Shown: in pieces, positions 1 through 8,963 of the stretch
How the letters are laid out: each line of letters opens with the position of its first letter
Numbering within the stretch: the stretch's first letter is position 1
Origin: Corynebacterium suicordis DSM 45110
GTDB lineage: Bacteria > Actinomycetota > Actinomycetes > Mycobacteriales > Mycobacteriaceae
Assembly (NCBI RefSeq): GCF_015351405.1
Contig: NZ_JADKMY010000002.1
Coordinates: 248,001 to 312,000 of the forward strand
Length of the DNA: 64,000 nucleotides
Direction of reading: 5' to 3'
Notes under the pieces: generated by a model
The model's database searches: none
Seen by the model: only the letters and a program-made list of their open reading frames with translations
Told to the model about the DNA's origin: nothing
Program-made: the position numbers and the translations under genes

Positions 1-161
1 ACATCAAGCCCCAGCATGGCTTTCTCCGCCTCGCTCGGCGGGATAACTTTCCACAGCAGAGCATAGAGAACCCACGCGCAGACACCCGCGATCACCAGAA
101 CGATTGCGACCATCAGCGGGGTCTGCACCCACACGGGCAAGTTGATCAGCCATTCAAACAT
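1..161 (-). CDS. Small membrane protein, C-terminus cut by the window edge
   Basis: Reading leftwards from an ATG at 161, an open frame continues without a stop to the window edge and gives at least 53 residues. The product starts MFEWLINLPVWVQTP. It has one strongly hydrophobic helix at about residues 14-34, then a short charged segment (KVIPPSEAEKAM). It lies 34 bp downstream of the M3 peptidase gene on the same strand, so co-transcription is likely. The ribosome-binding site is weak (GGA). No function can be assigned: this is a single-pass, probably short, membrane protein of unknown role. The missing C-terminus could change this reading. Confidence 0.6.
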   Translation of the reverse strand, partial: MFEWLINLPVWVQTPLMVAIVLVIAGVCAWVLYALLWKVIPPSEAEKAMLGLD

Positions 162-195
162 CGCTGTCCAGTCTATCCGCCCAGGGAAATCTTGG

Positions 196-2304
196 TTATT
201 CCTTCCCCGCACCCGCCAGGCCGCGCCGCTTCAGCAGAGGCTCCACGCTGCGTTGCATCCCGCGGAACATCCAGAAGGCATCGTCGTAATCGATGGTTGC
301 GCCCCTGGAGAGGATCATGCGGCGGAATCGGTTGCCGGCAAAGCGGACATCATCCGGATCCACGTCTTCCGCACCGTCTTCCTTCTCGACGCCACCACTG
401 GCCGCCCCGGTATCCACAAAAGCCTGGAACCCATCAGCATCCAGCACTTCTGCCCAGAGGTAGCTCCAGTAGTCAGCGGAGTAGCCCCCGGCGAAGATGT
501 GGTTGAAGTACGCCGACCGATACCGCGGCACGAGATGGCCCTCCATATCCACTCCTGCAGCTTCCAGGGCAGCGCGCTCGAACGCTTCCACGTCGGTGAC
601 CTGCGCAGCTTCCTCTGCGCTGAGCTTGTGCCACGCCAAATCCAGCCAGCACGCAGCCAAGAATTCCGTGGTGCTGAAGCCCTGTCCCCACTGCGCCTGC
701 TGCTTCACCGCGTGCACCATGTCTGCTGGCAGCGGTTCCCCGGTATCCACGTGCTTGGCGTAATTGGCCAATACTGCTGGTTCCAGCGCCCAGTTTTCGT
801 TGATCTGGGAGGGGAATTCCACGAAGTCCCGGGGCACGGAGGTTCCGGAAAGGCTGGGATAATGCACGTCTGAGAGCAGCCCATGCAGGGCATGGCCAAA
901 CTCATGGAACACGGTGGCCACTTCATCCATGTTCAACAGGGCGTGCTCACCTGGGTTGGGCTTGGCCACATTCATCACGTTGACCACCACGGGCAGCTGG
1001 CCGATGAGGTTGGATTGATCCACAAAGCTGCTCATCCACGCACCACCGCGCTTGGTGGGGCGGGCATACATGTCGGTGAGCAAAAGCCCGATCTCCGCGC
1101 CGGGCTCGGCCGCATCCGCGCCTTCCCGGACTTCCCACACCTGCACGTCTGGGTGGTAGCCCTGCAGATCCTCCCGCGGGGTCACTTCAATGCCATACAG
1201 ACGCTTGGCCGCGAAGAACGCGCCATCCATCAGCACGCGATCCAGAGAGAAATACTTCTTCAGTTCGGCTTCGTCCACATCGAGCTCTTCGGCCCGTTGT
1301 TGCGCCGACCAATAAGGCCAATCCGCGCTGCTGAGAGGCTGTTCTTGCTCATCGCTCGAAACACCCGCCACGACCCGCTGATCCCCGGCGCGCTTGTATT
1401 CACTCCACGCATTAGCCACCGCAGCGGGGGTCAGCTGGCTCAACAGCTCTTCCACTGCCTCCACGGAACCGGCTGTTTCCACCTCGGTGACATAATCCGC
1501 GTGGTGGGCATAACCCAGCAGCTCGGCGCGCCGGGCGCGCAGGCGCACGATCTGCAGCAACGTCTCCTGATTTTCTCCGCCGCGGCCCAAGGAAGCGCGA
1601 TGCACCAGCTCCCGGGCCTCCGCATTCTCCAGTTCTTCGAGCACGGGCTGCACACTGGGGAGTCCCAGCCGGAGCAGCCAGCCCTGTTTGCCCTCGTCTC
1701 GCGCAGCATCCGCCAACTGTCGCTTGGTGGCATCATCCAGGCCAGCTAGCTGAGTTTCCTCGGTGAACAGCACCGCGGAGGCCTCCGTGGATTCCTGCAG
1801 CTGGGCTCCGAATTGGGTGGTGAGGCTGGCAAGTTTGGCGTCGATTTTCCGCAAATCCTCACGCTGCGCCGCATCCAGGTTGGCTCCTCCACGAATGAAA
1901 CGGCGGCGCCAATACGTCTGCAACGCGGCTTCCTCGCTACCTTCGGGCTGCTCAGGGATGGCCTGCACGCGCGCCCACAGATCCGCGTTGAGCAGTAGGT
2001 CGCTGAAGTGCTCGGATAGTTCCGGGGAAATGGTGGCCTCTACCTCGCGGACCTCCGGGGTGGCCAGCGTTCCCGCGTAGTTGAACGCGATGGCCAACAC
2101 GCGATGCAGCATCTGCCCGGCCTCTTCCAGCGCGGCAAAAGTGTTCTCCCACGTTGGTTCCTCGGGATTCTGCGCGATCGCCGCGATCTCCGCAGCATGA
2201 TCTGCCAAGGCCGTGCGGAACGCCGGAACCAGACTGTCCACCTGAATCTGGGCGAAATCGGGCAGCTCGTAGGGCAGTTCTGAAGGGGTGACAAAATCTT
2301 CCAT
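196..2304 (-). CDS. dcp: M3 family oligopeptidase / peptidyl-dipeptidase (Dcp/OpdA type)
   Basis: This is a cytoplasmic zinc metallopeptidase that cleaves short peptides. The 702-residue protein carries the zinc site HEFGH at about residues 467-471 (FHEFGHALHG), followed by the M3 substrate-loop region (YPSLSGTSVPRDFVEFPSQ). Length matches the family (about 680-700). I start at ATG 2304 (MEDFVTPSEL) because the longer frame to 2388 would run into the divergent esterase at 2346. Near the C-terminus (about residues 632-655) there is a Gly/Asp/Glu-rich segment, SGGVEKEDGAEDVDPDD, where relatives normally have a short loop. That segment is encoded over one copy of the dispersed GGTGGCGTCGA motif. 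Family assignment is firm; dipeptidyl versus oligopeptidase specificity is not decided. Confidence 0.93.
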   Translation of the reverse strand: MEDFVTPSELPYELPDFAQIQVDSLVPAFRTALADHAAEIAAIAQNPEEPTWENTFAALEEAGQMLHRVLAIAFNYAGTLATPEVREVEATISPELSEHFSDLLLNADLWARVQAIPEQPEGSEEAALQTYWRRRFIRGGANLDAAQREDLRKIDAKLASLTTQFGAQLQESTEASAVLFTEETQLAGLDDATKRQLADAARDEGKQGWLLRLGLPSVQPVLEELENAEARELVHRASLGRGGENQETLLQIVRLRARRAELLGYAHHADYVTEVETAGSVEAVEELLSQLTPAAVANAWSEYKRAGDQRVVAGVSSDEQEQPLSSADWPYWSAQQRAEELDVDEAELKKYFSLDRVLMDGAFFAAKRLYGIEVTPREDLQGYHPDVQVWEVREGADAAEPGAEIGLLLTDMYARPTKRGGAWMSSFVDQSNLIGQLPVVVNVMNVAKPNPGEHALLNMDEVATVFHEFGHALHGLLSDVHYPSLSGTSVPRDFVEFPSQINENWALEPAVLANYAKHVDTGEPLPADMVHAVKQQAQWGQGFSTTEFLAACWLDLAWHKLSAEEAAQVTDVEAFERAALEAAGVDMEGHLVPRYRSAYFNHIFAGGYSADYWSYLWAEVLDADGFQAFVDTGAASGGVEKEDGAEDVDPDDVRFAGNRFRRMILSRGATIDYDDAFWMFRGMQRSVEPLLKRRGLAGAGKE
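378..396 (-). repeat. Dispersed GGTGGCGTCG-purine motif, copy inside dcp
   Basis: On the minus strand it reads GGTGGCGTCGAGAAGGAAG. It is in frame with dcp and encodes GGVEKE within an acidic loop. Confidence 0.6.
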
Positions 2305-2345
2305 AGCCACCACTGTAACCACCTCTACCGCTAAGATCGCACAGC

Positions 2346-3833
2346 ATGAGCGATGCGCCAGTACCGAATCCAGAGTTGGACGTATCAACCCACGTGGGGA
2401 CGTATCGCGGGTGGAGTGGCCCCACAGCCTCGCACTGGTCGGCCATCGAATACGCCGAACCGCCGCGCACCGTGGCAGAAAAATTCAGCCCCACGCGACC
2501 CGCCGAGCCGTTCACTGAAGTGCGCGAATGCCTGCCGCACTCTGACATTGGGCGCCATACCTTATCTGTCACCGCACCCGCCGGCTCAGCGGATCCGCAG
2601 GCTCACCTGCCCGTCATCGTGTTTGTGCATGGCGGACGCTTCCAATCCGGCCATGCCAACGGCCCGTGGTACCGCGGGGATGCCTTCGCGGAATCCGGTT
2701 GCATCGTGGTCAGTGTGAACTACCGCTACCGTTTCGAGGGGTTCTTGCCCTTGGAGGGCGAGCCTCTTCCTGCTGATTTTGACGCAAGCTCCGAGCCACC
2801 CTACTTCCGCGCCGTAGAAGACCTGATCACAGCCTTGCGCTGGATCCGTGACAATATCTCCGCGTTCGGCGGGGATCCACACAACGTCACAGCCATGGGT
2901 CAATCCGCCGGCGGCTCCTTGATCACCTACACCCTGGGCAGCCCGCGCGCCCGCGATCTGGTGCAGCGCTGCGTGATTCTCTCTCAAGGTCTTCCCCGAG
3001 TTCCGTGGTCGGCGCGCACCCGCATGGCCCGGCGTGCACTCCGTGGACCGCTGACCTTTGAGCACGTCAGCACGTTGTCTCAGGAGCAGGTGGCTTCCGG
3101 CTTTTCCCGCTACGCCCGCCGTTACCTCGATGACTGCGCCATCGGGCTGTTCCCGCATTCACCGGAGAACATGCCACCGATCCCCATGCTGATCGGCACG
3201 TTGCGTGATGAATTCGTCCGGATGCCCCTGGCGGAGCGCTTGGACACGGCTTATCGAGAAGGCAACCCCGTGACCAGGGCCATGGCAGACAGGACCATTC
3301 GGTTGTTGTCCAAAAGCTTGGGAGTGCCGAGCGTGGCGTCGAAAGAAGAAAAGAAGGCCTGGCGCAGCTATTGCGACAGCATCGAACCACCCCGGCCGAT
3401 GGGGCGGGCGATTGGCGATGCAGCGATTCGTAAGTTCGATGTGGCGACGATGGAAGCCCTTGCCCCACAAGCTCCCACCTGGGTCTATGAATTTCACGGC
3501 GGGGCGGGCGACGTGCGATCGCGAGGCACGGATGCGCAACACTGCGCCGATATCCCGCTGGCGTTCAACTGCCTGGATGTCGCGCCCGAGTCCATCGCCC
3601 GATACTGCGGGCCCAATGCGCAGCAGCGCCTGCAACCCCTGGCGGATCGCTTCCACCAGCTGATCGTGGATTTTGCCCACGGCGGTGAGCCGGACTGGCC
3701 CACCTTCCACCCGAATACCGGGCGGCTGACGAAGCAATTCGATATGTCCAACTGCGCCGAGGACCTCGTGGAGGATGCGCACGGCCCTGTCCGGCGCTTC
3801 TTTCCGGAAACGTACAGTAGAAAACATGTCTAA
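2346..3833 (+). CDS. Carboxylesterase (type B / pnbA-like)
   Basis: A 495-residue alpha/beta-hydrolase of the carboxylesterase B family, which hydrolyses carboxylic esters. The oxyanion-hole segment VFVHGGRF lies near residues 92-99. The nucleophile elbow GQSAGG is at residues 185-190 with Ser187 catalytic. The family block VSVNYRYRFEGFLPLEGE lies between them. There is no signal peptide, so it is probably cytoplasmic. The gene is divergent from dcp with only about 40 bp between the starts, leaving room for one compact promoter region. No clear Shine-Dalgarno precedes the ATG. Its 3' end overlaps the C-S lyase start by 8 bp (ATGTCTAA), so the two are translationally coupled. The natural substrate is unknown. 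Confidence 0.88.
   Translation: MSDAPVPNPELDVSTHVGTYRGWSGPTASHWSAIEYAEPPRTVAEKFSPTRPAEPFTEVRECLPHSDIGRHTLSVTAPAGSADPQAHLPVIVFVHGGRFQSGHANGPWYRGDAFAESGCIVVSVNYRYRFEGFLPLEGEPLPADFDASSEPPYFRAVEDLITALRWIRDNISAFGGDPHNVTAMGQSAGGSLITYTLGSPRARDLVQRCVILSQGLPRVPWSARTRMARRALRGPLTFEHVSTLSQEQVASGFSRYARRYLDDCAIGLFPHSPENMPPIPMLIGTLRDEFVRMPLAERLDTAYREGNPVTRAMADRTIRLLSKSLGVPSVASKEEKKAWRSYCDSIEPPRPMGRAIGDAAIRKFDVATMEALAPQAPTWVYEFHGGAGDVRSRGTDAQHCADIPLAFNCLDVAPESIARYCGPNAQQRLQPLADRFHQLIVDFAHGGEPDWPTFHPNTGRLTKQFDMSNCAEDLVEDAHGPVRRFFPETYSRKHV
3333..3357 (+). repeat. Dispersed GGCGTCG-purine motif, copy inside the carboxylesterase
   Basis: It reads GTGGCGTCGAAAGAAGAAAA and continues purine-rich to 3357. In the esterase frame it encodes VASKEEKK, another frame than in dcp. 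Confidence 0.6.
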
Positions 3834-5034
3834 CTCGAACCCTTCTACCCCATCCCTGCACGTCCCCGATGTCGCTACTTTGCGTGCCCGCGGCACCATG
3901 AAGTGGACGCGTTATCCCGAGGACGTGCTGCCGTTGTGGGTGGCCGAGTCTGATTTTGATACCTGCCCTCCGGTACTCGACGCCGTGACAGACGCTGTTC
4001 AGCGCCAGTACTTCGGATACAAGGGCGATGGACGCCCGGTAGAAGAGGCCATCGTCGCGTTCAGCGCGGATCGTTTCGGCTGGCAGATCCAACCCGAGTG
4101 GGTGCGCGTGGTTCCTGACGTGGTCAAAGGCGTAGCTGTCGCTGTCGACGAACTCACGCCCGCCGGTTCCTCCGTGGTCATCCCGCTGCCCTCCTACTAC
4201 CCGTTCTTTGACGTTCCGCGCTCCACCAACCGCCCCACCGTGCACATCCCCATGATCGTTGCGGAGCGCGATGGCAAGCCCGAGTGGACCTTTGATTTCG
4301 ACGCCATGGAGGAGGCTTTTGTCGCCAAAGATGCAGCGCAACCAGTGGGAGCGCTCATACTGTGCAGCCCTTATAACCCTCTGGGCAGGGCGTTCCGTGC
4401 GGAAGAGCTGAACCGCGTGGTGGAGCTGGCGGATACCTATGGGGTGCGGATCATCTCTGATGAGATCCACGCGCCGATCGTCTACCCCGGCGCCATCCAC
4501 ATCCCCACGGCCTCCCTCAGTGAGAAGGCAGCGGAACTGACAGTGACAGTCACCGCGACCTCCAAGGGCTGGAATACCGCAGGTCTGCATTGCGCGCAGA
4601 TGATTTTCACCAATCCGGCGGATCGCGAAAAGATGGACGGTGTTCACAATCTGCGCACGGGTGAGGCGTCCACTCTGGGCTTGATCGCTGCGGCGACCGC
4701 CTACAACGAGGGCCGCGAGTGGCTGGACGAGGAAGTGGCCTACTTGAGTGGCAACCTGGACCTGCTGGAGGAGCGCATCCCCGAAGTACTGCCGGGTGCG
4801 ACTTTTATCCGCCCCGAGGCCAGCTATCTGCTGTGGATTGATGTCTCCACTGTGCCTGGTTTGGCCATCCAGCCAGCCCGCACTTTGCTGGAGCGCGCAA
4901 AGGTAGCGGTTTCCGAGGGCTCGGTGTTCGATCTGGGCCGCGATGGGCACATTCGCCTGAACTTCGCGACCTCCCGGGAGATCCTCAATGAGGCACTGGA
5001 TCGCATTGCTGCAGCAGTGCGAAATCTGGAGTAG
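3826..5034 (+). CDS. aecD: MalY/PatB family PLP-dependent C-S lyase (AecD-like)
   Basis: A 402-residue fold-type I PLP enzyme of the MalY/PatB group. Members act as cystathionine or cysteine-conjugate beta-lyases, releasing thiol or homocysteine, pyruvate and ammonia. The N-terminus (WTRYPEDVLPLWVAESDF) closely matches, from memory, corynebacterial AecD. Other marks are NPLG in the PLP site, DEIHAP, and the Schiff-base lysine in TSKGWNTAGLHCAQ (Lys247). The start at ATG 3826 is chosen over an in-frame ATG at 3775 because the latter lies deep in the esterase and MSNSNPSTP is a plausible N-terminus. Overlap with the esterase stop suggests coupled translation. Whether it serves methionine metabolism or thiol release cannot be told from sequence. 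Confidence 0.88.
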   Translation: MSNSNPSTPSLHVPDVATLRARGTMKWTRYPEDVLPLWVAESDFDTCPPVLDAVTDAVQRQYFGYKGDGRPVEEAIVAFSADRFGWQIQPEWVRVVPDVVKGVAVAVDELTPAGSSVVIPLPSYYPFFDVPRSTNRPTVHIPMIVAERDGKPEWTFDFDAMEEAFVAKDAAQPVGALILCSPYNPLGRAFRAEELNRVVELADTYGVRIISDEIHAPIVYPGAIHIPTASLSEKAAELTVTVTATSKGWNTAGLHCAQMIFTNPADREKMDGVHNLRTGEASTLGLIAAATAYNEGREWLDEEVAYLSGNLDLLEERIPEVLPGATFIRPEASYLLWIDVSTVPGLAIQPARTLLERAKVAVSEGSVFDLGRDGHIRLNFATSREILNEALDRIAAAVRNLE

Positions 5035-5057
5035 TAACTCTTGTCTCATGGGCGGTT

Positions 5058-6995
5058 ATGCTTGCCCGTATGCTCAAGGCGTTTTCCCAGATTCTTCGTT
5101 TTACCCGTGAATTATGGCCACTGTATGTGGCCGTCATTATTACCTCTGTAGTCACTGCACTGCTGGCTCTGGCCACGCCTTTCTTGGTGGGACACGCCAC
5201 GGACATCATCGTGGAATCTCTGCAAAATGATTCCCCGACCGAGGTGGCCATCAAATCCGTCGCCTGGGTGGCTTTGGCCCTGCTGGCAGCGGAACTGACC
5301 AGCACCGTTGTCCGCAACGTGGGCGGCTGGTTCGGAGACGTGCTCTCCACCCGGATGCGCCAGATCCTCTCCAACCGCTATTACGCCAAGCTCCTGTCCC
5401 TGCCGCAGAGTTATTACGATAACCAGGTCACAGGCACGGTCATTTCCCGCTTGGATCGCTCGATTCTGGGGCTGACGGACTTCGTTAATTCCTTTGCGAA
5501 TAACTTCTTCTCGATGCTGCTGACCGTCATCATGATCCTCGGCATCACCGCGTTCTACTACTGGCCACTGGCCCTGCTCCTGGCGATCATCTTCCCGATG
5601 TACCTCTATCTCACCGCTTTGACCTCTAAGAAGTGGGCAGTGTGGGAGAAGGAGAAAAACGAGCACATCGACCTTGCTCAAGGCCGCTTCGCCGAGGTCA
5701 TTGGCCAGGTCAAGGTGGTGAAGTCCTTCGTCACCGAGCTGCGCGAACTGCGTTTGTTCCAGCGGCACTTCGGTGACGTGGTGCGGCTCACCCGCGGCCA
5801 GTCCCGCTACTGGCACAAGATGGATATCATCCGCCTCGGCGCCATGAACCTGATCTTTTTCGCCATCTACTTCACGCTGTTCTGGCGCACCATCACCGGG
5901 CATTTCAGCCTGGGTGACATGGTGCTGTTGCTGCAGTTCGTGGTCATGGCTCGTCAGCCAGCACAGATGATGAGCTGGTTGGTCGATACCGCGCAGCGCG
6001 CAGCGGCCGGATCAATCGACTACTTCAAGGCCATGGATGAGCTGGAGGAGAAGTCCGCCAACCCCGTGTTGATCAATGCAGCTCAACCCAGCGGATCCAT
6101 GCAGCTCACCGATGAGCAGGTGGAAGCCGCATCCCGTCCACTGCTGACTGCTCCCGATCAGGGCCCGGTCATCGAGTTCGATGATGTGTCCTTTGAATAC
6201 ATCGAGGGCGAGCCAGTGATCCACGGCGTGACCTTCTCTGCCTCCAAGGGGCAGAAGGTGGCGCTGGTGGGCGAATCCGGCGGTGGCAAGTCCACGCTGG
6301 TTAACCTCTTGCTCGGCCTGTACTCCCCCACCTCGGGATCCCTGCGAGTGTGTGGTCAGGAACTCTCCGATACCTCAGCTTCGGAACTGCGCAGCTCTGT
6401 AGGCGTGGTGTTCCAGGAGCCGGCACTGTTCTCTGGCACCGTGCGGGAAAACATCGCCTATGCTCGCCCGGGTGCCACCGATGCCGAGGTGGAGGAAGTG
6501 GCGAAGAAGGCCCATGCGCATGACTTCATCGTGGGCTTTGCCAAGGGTTATGACACGCTCATCGGTGAGCGCGGACTGCGCTTGTCCGGTGGGCAGAAGC
6601 AGCGCATCGCGGTAGCCCGAGCCATGCTAAAGGATGCTCCCGTGCTGGTTCTGGATGAGGCCACCTCCGCTCTGGATACCAAGGCGGAGCGCGTGGTTCA
6701 GGCCGGTTTGGAGAAGTTGATGGTGGGGCGCACCACGCTGGTGATTGCCCACCGTCTCTCCACGATCGCCAACGTTGACTTGATCGTCACCCTGGACCAT
6801 GGACGGGTCGATGAGGTGGGTACGCCAGCCGAGTTGGCTGTCTCCGGCGGTATCTACAACGAGCTCTTGCGCCTCACCGCGTCCAGCTCTGCCGCGGACC
6901 GCGAGCGCCTCAAGCGCTTCGGTTTCCACGAAGGTGATTCAGAGGAAGATGACGAAACCGAATCTTCTGCCGAGGAAAGTTACACGAGCCAGTAA
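5058..6995 (+). CDS. ABC exporter, fused transmembrane and ATPase domains
   Basis: A 645-residue half-transporter with an N-terminal six-helix membrane domain (about residues 10-310) and a C-terminal nucleotide-binding domain. The ATPase carries Walker A GESGGGKST (about 405-413), signature LSGGQKQR (about 508), Walker B VLVLDEATSA (about 528) and the H-loop IAHRLST. This is type IV exporter architecture (MsbA/Lmr-like), working as a dimer in the cytoplasmic membrane. The tail is acidic (EGDSEEDDETESSAEE). It starts 23 bp after the C-S lyase on the same strand. A second start at ATG 5070 (MLKAF) is equally possible. No partner half-transporter is adjacent, which favours a homodimer. The substrate is unknown. 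Confidence 0.9.
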   Translation: MLARMLKAFSQILRFTRELWPLYVAVIITSVVTALLALATPFLVGHATDIIVESLQNDSPTEVAIKSVAWVALALLAAELTSTVVRNVGGWFGDVLSTRMRQILSNRYYAKLLSLPQSYYDNQVTGTVISRLDRSILGLTDFVNSFANNFFSMLLTVIMILGITAFYYWPLALLLAIIFPMYLYLTALTSKKWAVWEKEKNEHIDLAQGRFAEVIGQVKVVKSFVTELRELRLFQRHFGDVVRLTRGQSRYWHKMDIIRLGAMNLIFFAIYFTLFWRTITGHFSLGDMVLLLQFVVMARQPAQMMSWLVDTAQRAAAGSIDYFKAMDELEEKSANPVLINAAQPSGSMQLTDEQVEAASRPLLTAPDQGPVIEFDDVSFEYIEGEPVIHGVTFSASKGQKVALVGESGGGKSTLVNLLLGLYSPTSGSLRVCGQELSDTSASELRSSVGVVFQEPALFSGTVRENIAYARPGATDAEVEEVAKKAHAHDFIVGFAKGYDTLIGERGLRLSGGQKQRIAVARAMLKDAPVLVLDEATSALDTKAERVVQAGLEKLMVGRTTLVIAHRLSTIANVDLIVTLDHGRVDEVGTPAELAVSGGIYNELLRLTASSSAADRERLKRFGFHEGDSEEDDETESSAEESYTSQ

Positions 6996-7037
6996 GTTAC
7001 TTCCCGCCTTCAAGCATGGGCGGGGCCCGTATGAAAG

Positions 7038-7058
7038 CGCAGGTTGCGGCCACCTGCG
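7038..7058 (+). other. Intergenic hairpin between ABC exporter and aminotransferase
   Basis: A perfect 7-bp stem, CGCAGGT / ACCTGCG, with loop TGCGGCC lies 42 bp after the exporter stop. No T-tract follows, so it is not a convincing intrinsic terminator. It could be an mRNA-processing or attenuation structure. Confidence 0.35.
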
Positions 7059-7107
7059 GGACCCTTGGTAAGCCGGGAAATGCCACGGAGGGCTATGGTG
7101 GATAGTT

Positions 7108-8502
7108 ATGAAAGAATCTTATCCACTGTCCATTACCGAATTTCCTGACTTTGAGGGCAACACCATCTCTGCGGGCTCCGCAGAGGCCCAAGCTGCGGAA
7201 AAGCTAGCGCGCGAGAACGACCGCGGGCATGTCTTCCACAGCTGGTCTGCCCAGGCCAAGATCAATCCACTGCCCATCGCTTACGCGTCGGGTTCTTGGT
7301 TTTACGACTACGCCGGCAAGGGTTACCTCGATTCCAGCTCCCAGCTGGTGTCTGCCAACCTGGGTCACAACCACCCACAGTTGGTCGAAGCGATTGAGTC
7401 CCAGCTGCGTCGCGTCACCAACGTGAACCCAGCGTTTGCCAGCGATGTTCGTGGCGCACTTGCCGAAGACCTGGTGAAGAAGGCACAGGGTGACTTCTCC
7501 CACGTGTTCTTCACCAACGGCGGTGCTGATGCTGTGGAGCACGCCATTCGCATGGCGCGCAAGCACACCGGCAAGGCCAAGGTGCTTACCGCTTACCGCA
7601 GTTACCACGGTGCCACCGGTTCCGCGATCATGGCCACGGGTGAAGCTCGCCGCCATGGAAATCCCACCACCGATGGCGATATCAAGCACTTCTGGGGACC
7701 TTTCCTCTACCGCTCTGCGTTCCACGCCACCACCGAGGCCGAAGAGTGCGAGCGCGCATTGCAGCACCTCGAGGACACGATTGACTTCGAGTCCGACGTA
7801 GCAGCCATCCTCATCGAGTCCATGGTGGGCTCCTCGGGTGTCATCGCTCCCCCAGCCGGTTACCTGGAGGGCGTGCGCGAGATCTGTGACCGCAAGGGCA
7901 TCTTGTGGATCGCGGATGAAGTCATGGTCGGCTTTGGCCGCACCGGCAAGTTCTTCGCCTACGAGCACGGCGGCGAAGACCTCCAGCCGGATCTCATTAC
8001 CTTTGCCAAGGGTGTCAACGCAGGCATCGCCCCATTGGGCGGCGTGATCATGACTGAAGCCATCAAGTCCACCTTCGATGAAACCCCTTACCCCGGTGGT
8101 CTCACCTATTCCGGACACCCCCTGGCCTGTGCCCCAGGCGTGGCAGCCTTGCGCGTCTATGACCGCGAGAACGTCTTCGCCACGGTTGAAGAGCTCTCGT
8201 CCAGCATCTTGGCACCACAGCTGCGCGAGATCGCCGCCAAGCACCCTTCCATCGGTGAAGTCCGCGGACAGGGTTTCTTCTGGGCACTCGAGTTCGTCAG
8301 CGATAAGGAGTCCAAGACTCCTCTTGGCGCCGACGCGATGGGTGCCGTGGGTGCGGCGATCAAGGAAGCTGGCGTGTGGCCAATGGTTTCCGGCCACCGT
8401 CTGCACATCGCTCCCCCACTGACCACCTCTGCCGAAGAGCTGCAATACATGCTCAGCGTGTTCGATAGCGCCATCGAAAAGGCCGACGCAGCACTTGCAT
8501 AA
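7108..8502 (+). CDS. Class III (omega) aminotransferase
   Basis: A 464-residue PLP enzyme of the class III transaminase family, which transfers amino groups from omega-amino acids or diamines to a keto acid. Visible signatures are LGHNHPQ near the N-terminus, FFTNGGADAVEHAIRMAR (PLP phosphate-binding region), YRSYHGAT, the DEVMVGFGRTG block and the Schiff-base lysine in ITFAKGVNAG (about Lys301). Length fits the omega-amino acid:pyruvate and aspartate-aminotransferase-family members. GGTGGA lies 6 nt before the ATG. The gene ends just before a strong bidirectional terminator. The amino donor is unknown, and the neighbours (exporter, C-S lyase) do not reveal the pathway. Confidence 0.9.
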   Translation: MKESYPLSITEFPDFEGNTISAGSAEAQAAEKLARENDRGHVFHSWSAQAKINPLPIAYASGSWFYDYAGKGYLDSSSQLVSANLGHNHPQLVEAIESQLRRVTNVNPAFASDVRGALAEDLVKKAQGDFSHVFFTNGGADAVEHAIRMARKHTGKAKVLTAYRSYHGATGSAIMATGEARRHGNPTTDGDIKHFWGPFLYRSAFHATTEAEECERALQHLEDTIDFESDVAAILIESMVGSSGVIAPPAGYLEGVREICDRKGILWIADEVMVGFGRTGKFFAYEHGGEDLQPDLITFAKGVNAGIAPLGGVIMTEAIKSTFDETPYPGGLTYSGHPLACAPGVAALRVYDRENVFATVEELSSSILAPQLREIAAKHPSIGEVRGQGFFWALEFVSDKESKTPLGADAMGAVGAAIKEAGVWPMVSGHRLHIAPPLTTSAEELQYMLSVFDSAIEKADAALA

Positions 8503-8529
8503 CCTGCATTAGCTGCCCTTTCGGGCAGC

Positions 8530-8571
8530 AAAAAGGAGGGTCGAGGCTTTAAGCCTCGGCCCTCCTTTTTT
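8530..8571. terminator. Strong bidirectional intrinsic terminator
   Basis: An almost perfect inverted repeat: AAAAAGGAGGG(T)CGAGGCTT pairs with AAGCCTCG(G)CCCTCCTTTTTT. A T-tract is produced in both directions. It separates the + strand aminotransferase from the convergent CsbD gene. Confidence 0.9.
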
Positions 8572-8593
8572 CAGCGTTTATGCTGGAGAAGTA

Positions 8594-8797
8594 TTACTTC
8601 TCGCCTGCATCGCCGATGACCTTGTTTACGCCATCAGCAAGCTTGTCCTTGGCCTCGTTGGCCTTTTCCTTGATGCCGCCGACGGTCTGGTCTGCGCGGC
8701 CTTCGTTCTCGAGGCGCTCGTTACCGGTGACGTCGCCGGCAGCTTCCTTTGCCTTGCCGCCGAGCTGCTCAGCCTGGTTCTTCAGTTGATCAGACAT
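8594..8797 (-). CDS. CsbD family stress-response protein
   Basis: A 67-residue, highly charged, hydrophilic protein with the CsbD-like pattern (LKNQAEQLGGKAKEAAGDVTG). These small cytoplasmic proteins are typically induced in general stress or stationary phase. Their molecular role is poorly defined. AAGGAG is well placed before ATG 8797. The gene is monocistronic: convergent with the aminotransferase across the terminator at 8530-8571 and separated from hbd by about 170 bp. Amphipathic helices are expected throughout. Confidence 0.9.
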   Translation of the reverse strand: MSDQLKNQAEQLGGKAKEAAGDVTGNERLENEGRADQTVGGIKEKANEAKDKLADGVNKVIGDAGEK

Positions 8798-8909
8798 ATT
8801 GAATCTCCTTAGTGACTTACGCGTCCAGACCTGCGATCAATCTTTGAGGTCTGTGTCCCCGCGGTGGGAACTTACTTTTTCGATCCTAGCGAAAAATTCG
8901 CCAGGTCTG

Positions 8910-8934
8910 CTGGCAGTTCGCTGGGAACTGCCAG
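8910..8934 (-). terminator. Hairpin downstream of the hydroxyacyl-CoA dehydrogenase gene
   Basis: Perfect 10-bp inverted repeat CTGGCAGTTC / GAACTGCCAG with a 5-nt loop, 29 bp past the stop of the minus-strand gene. The downstream T-run is only moderate (GAATTTTTC after a short spacer), so terminator function is likely but not certain. Confidence 0.55.
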
Positions 8935-8963
8935 CCAACCGCCTTGAGAAGGCAGCCGGTGGA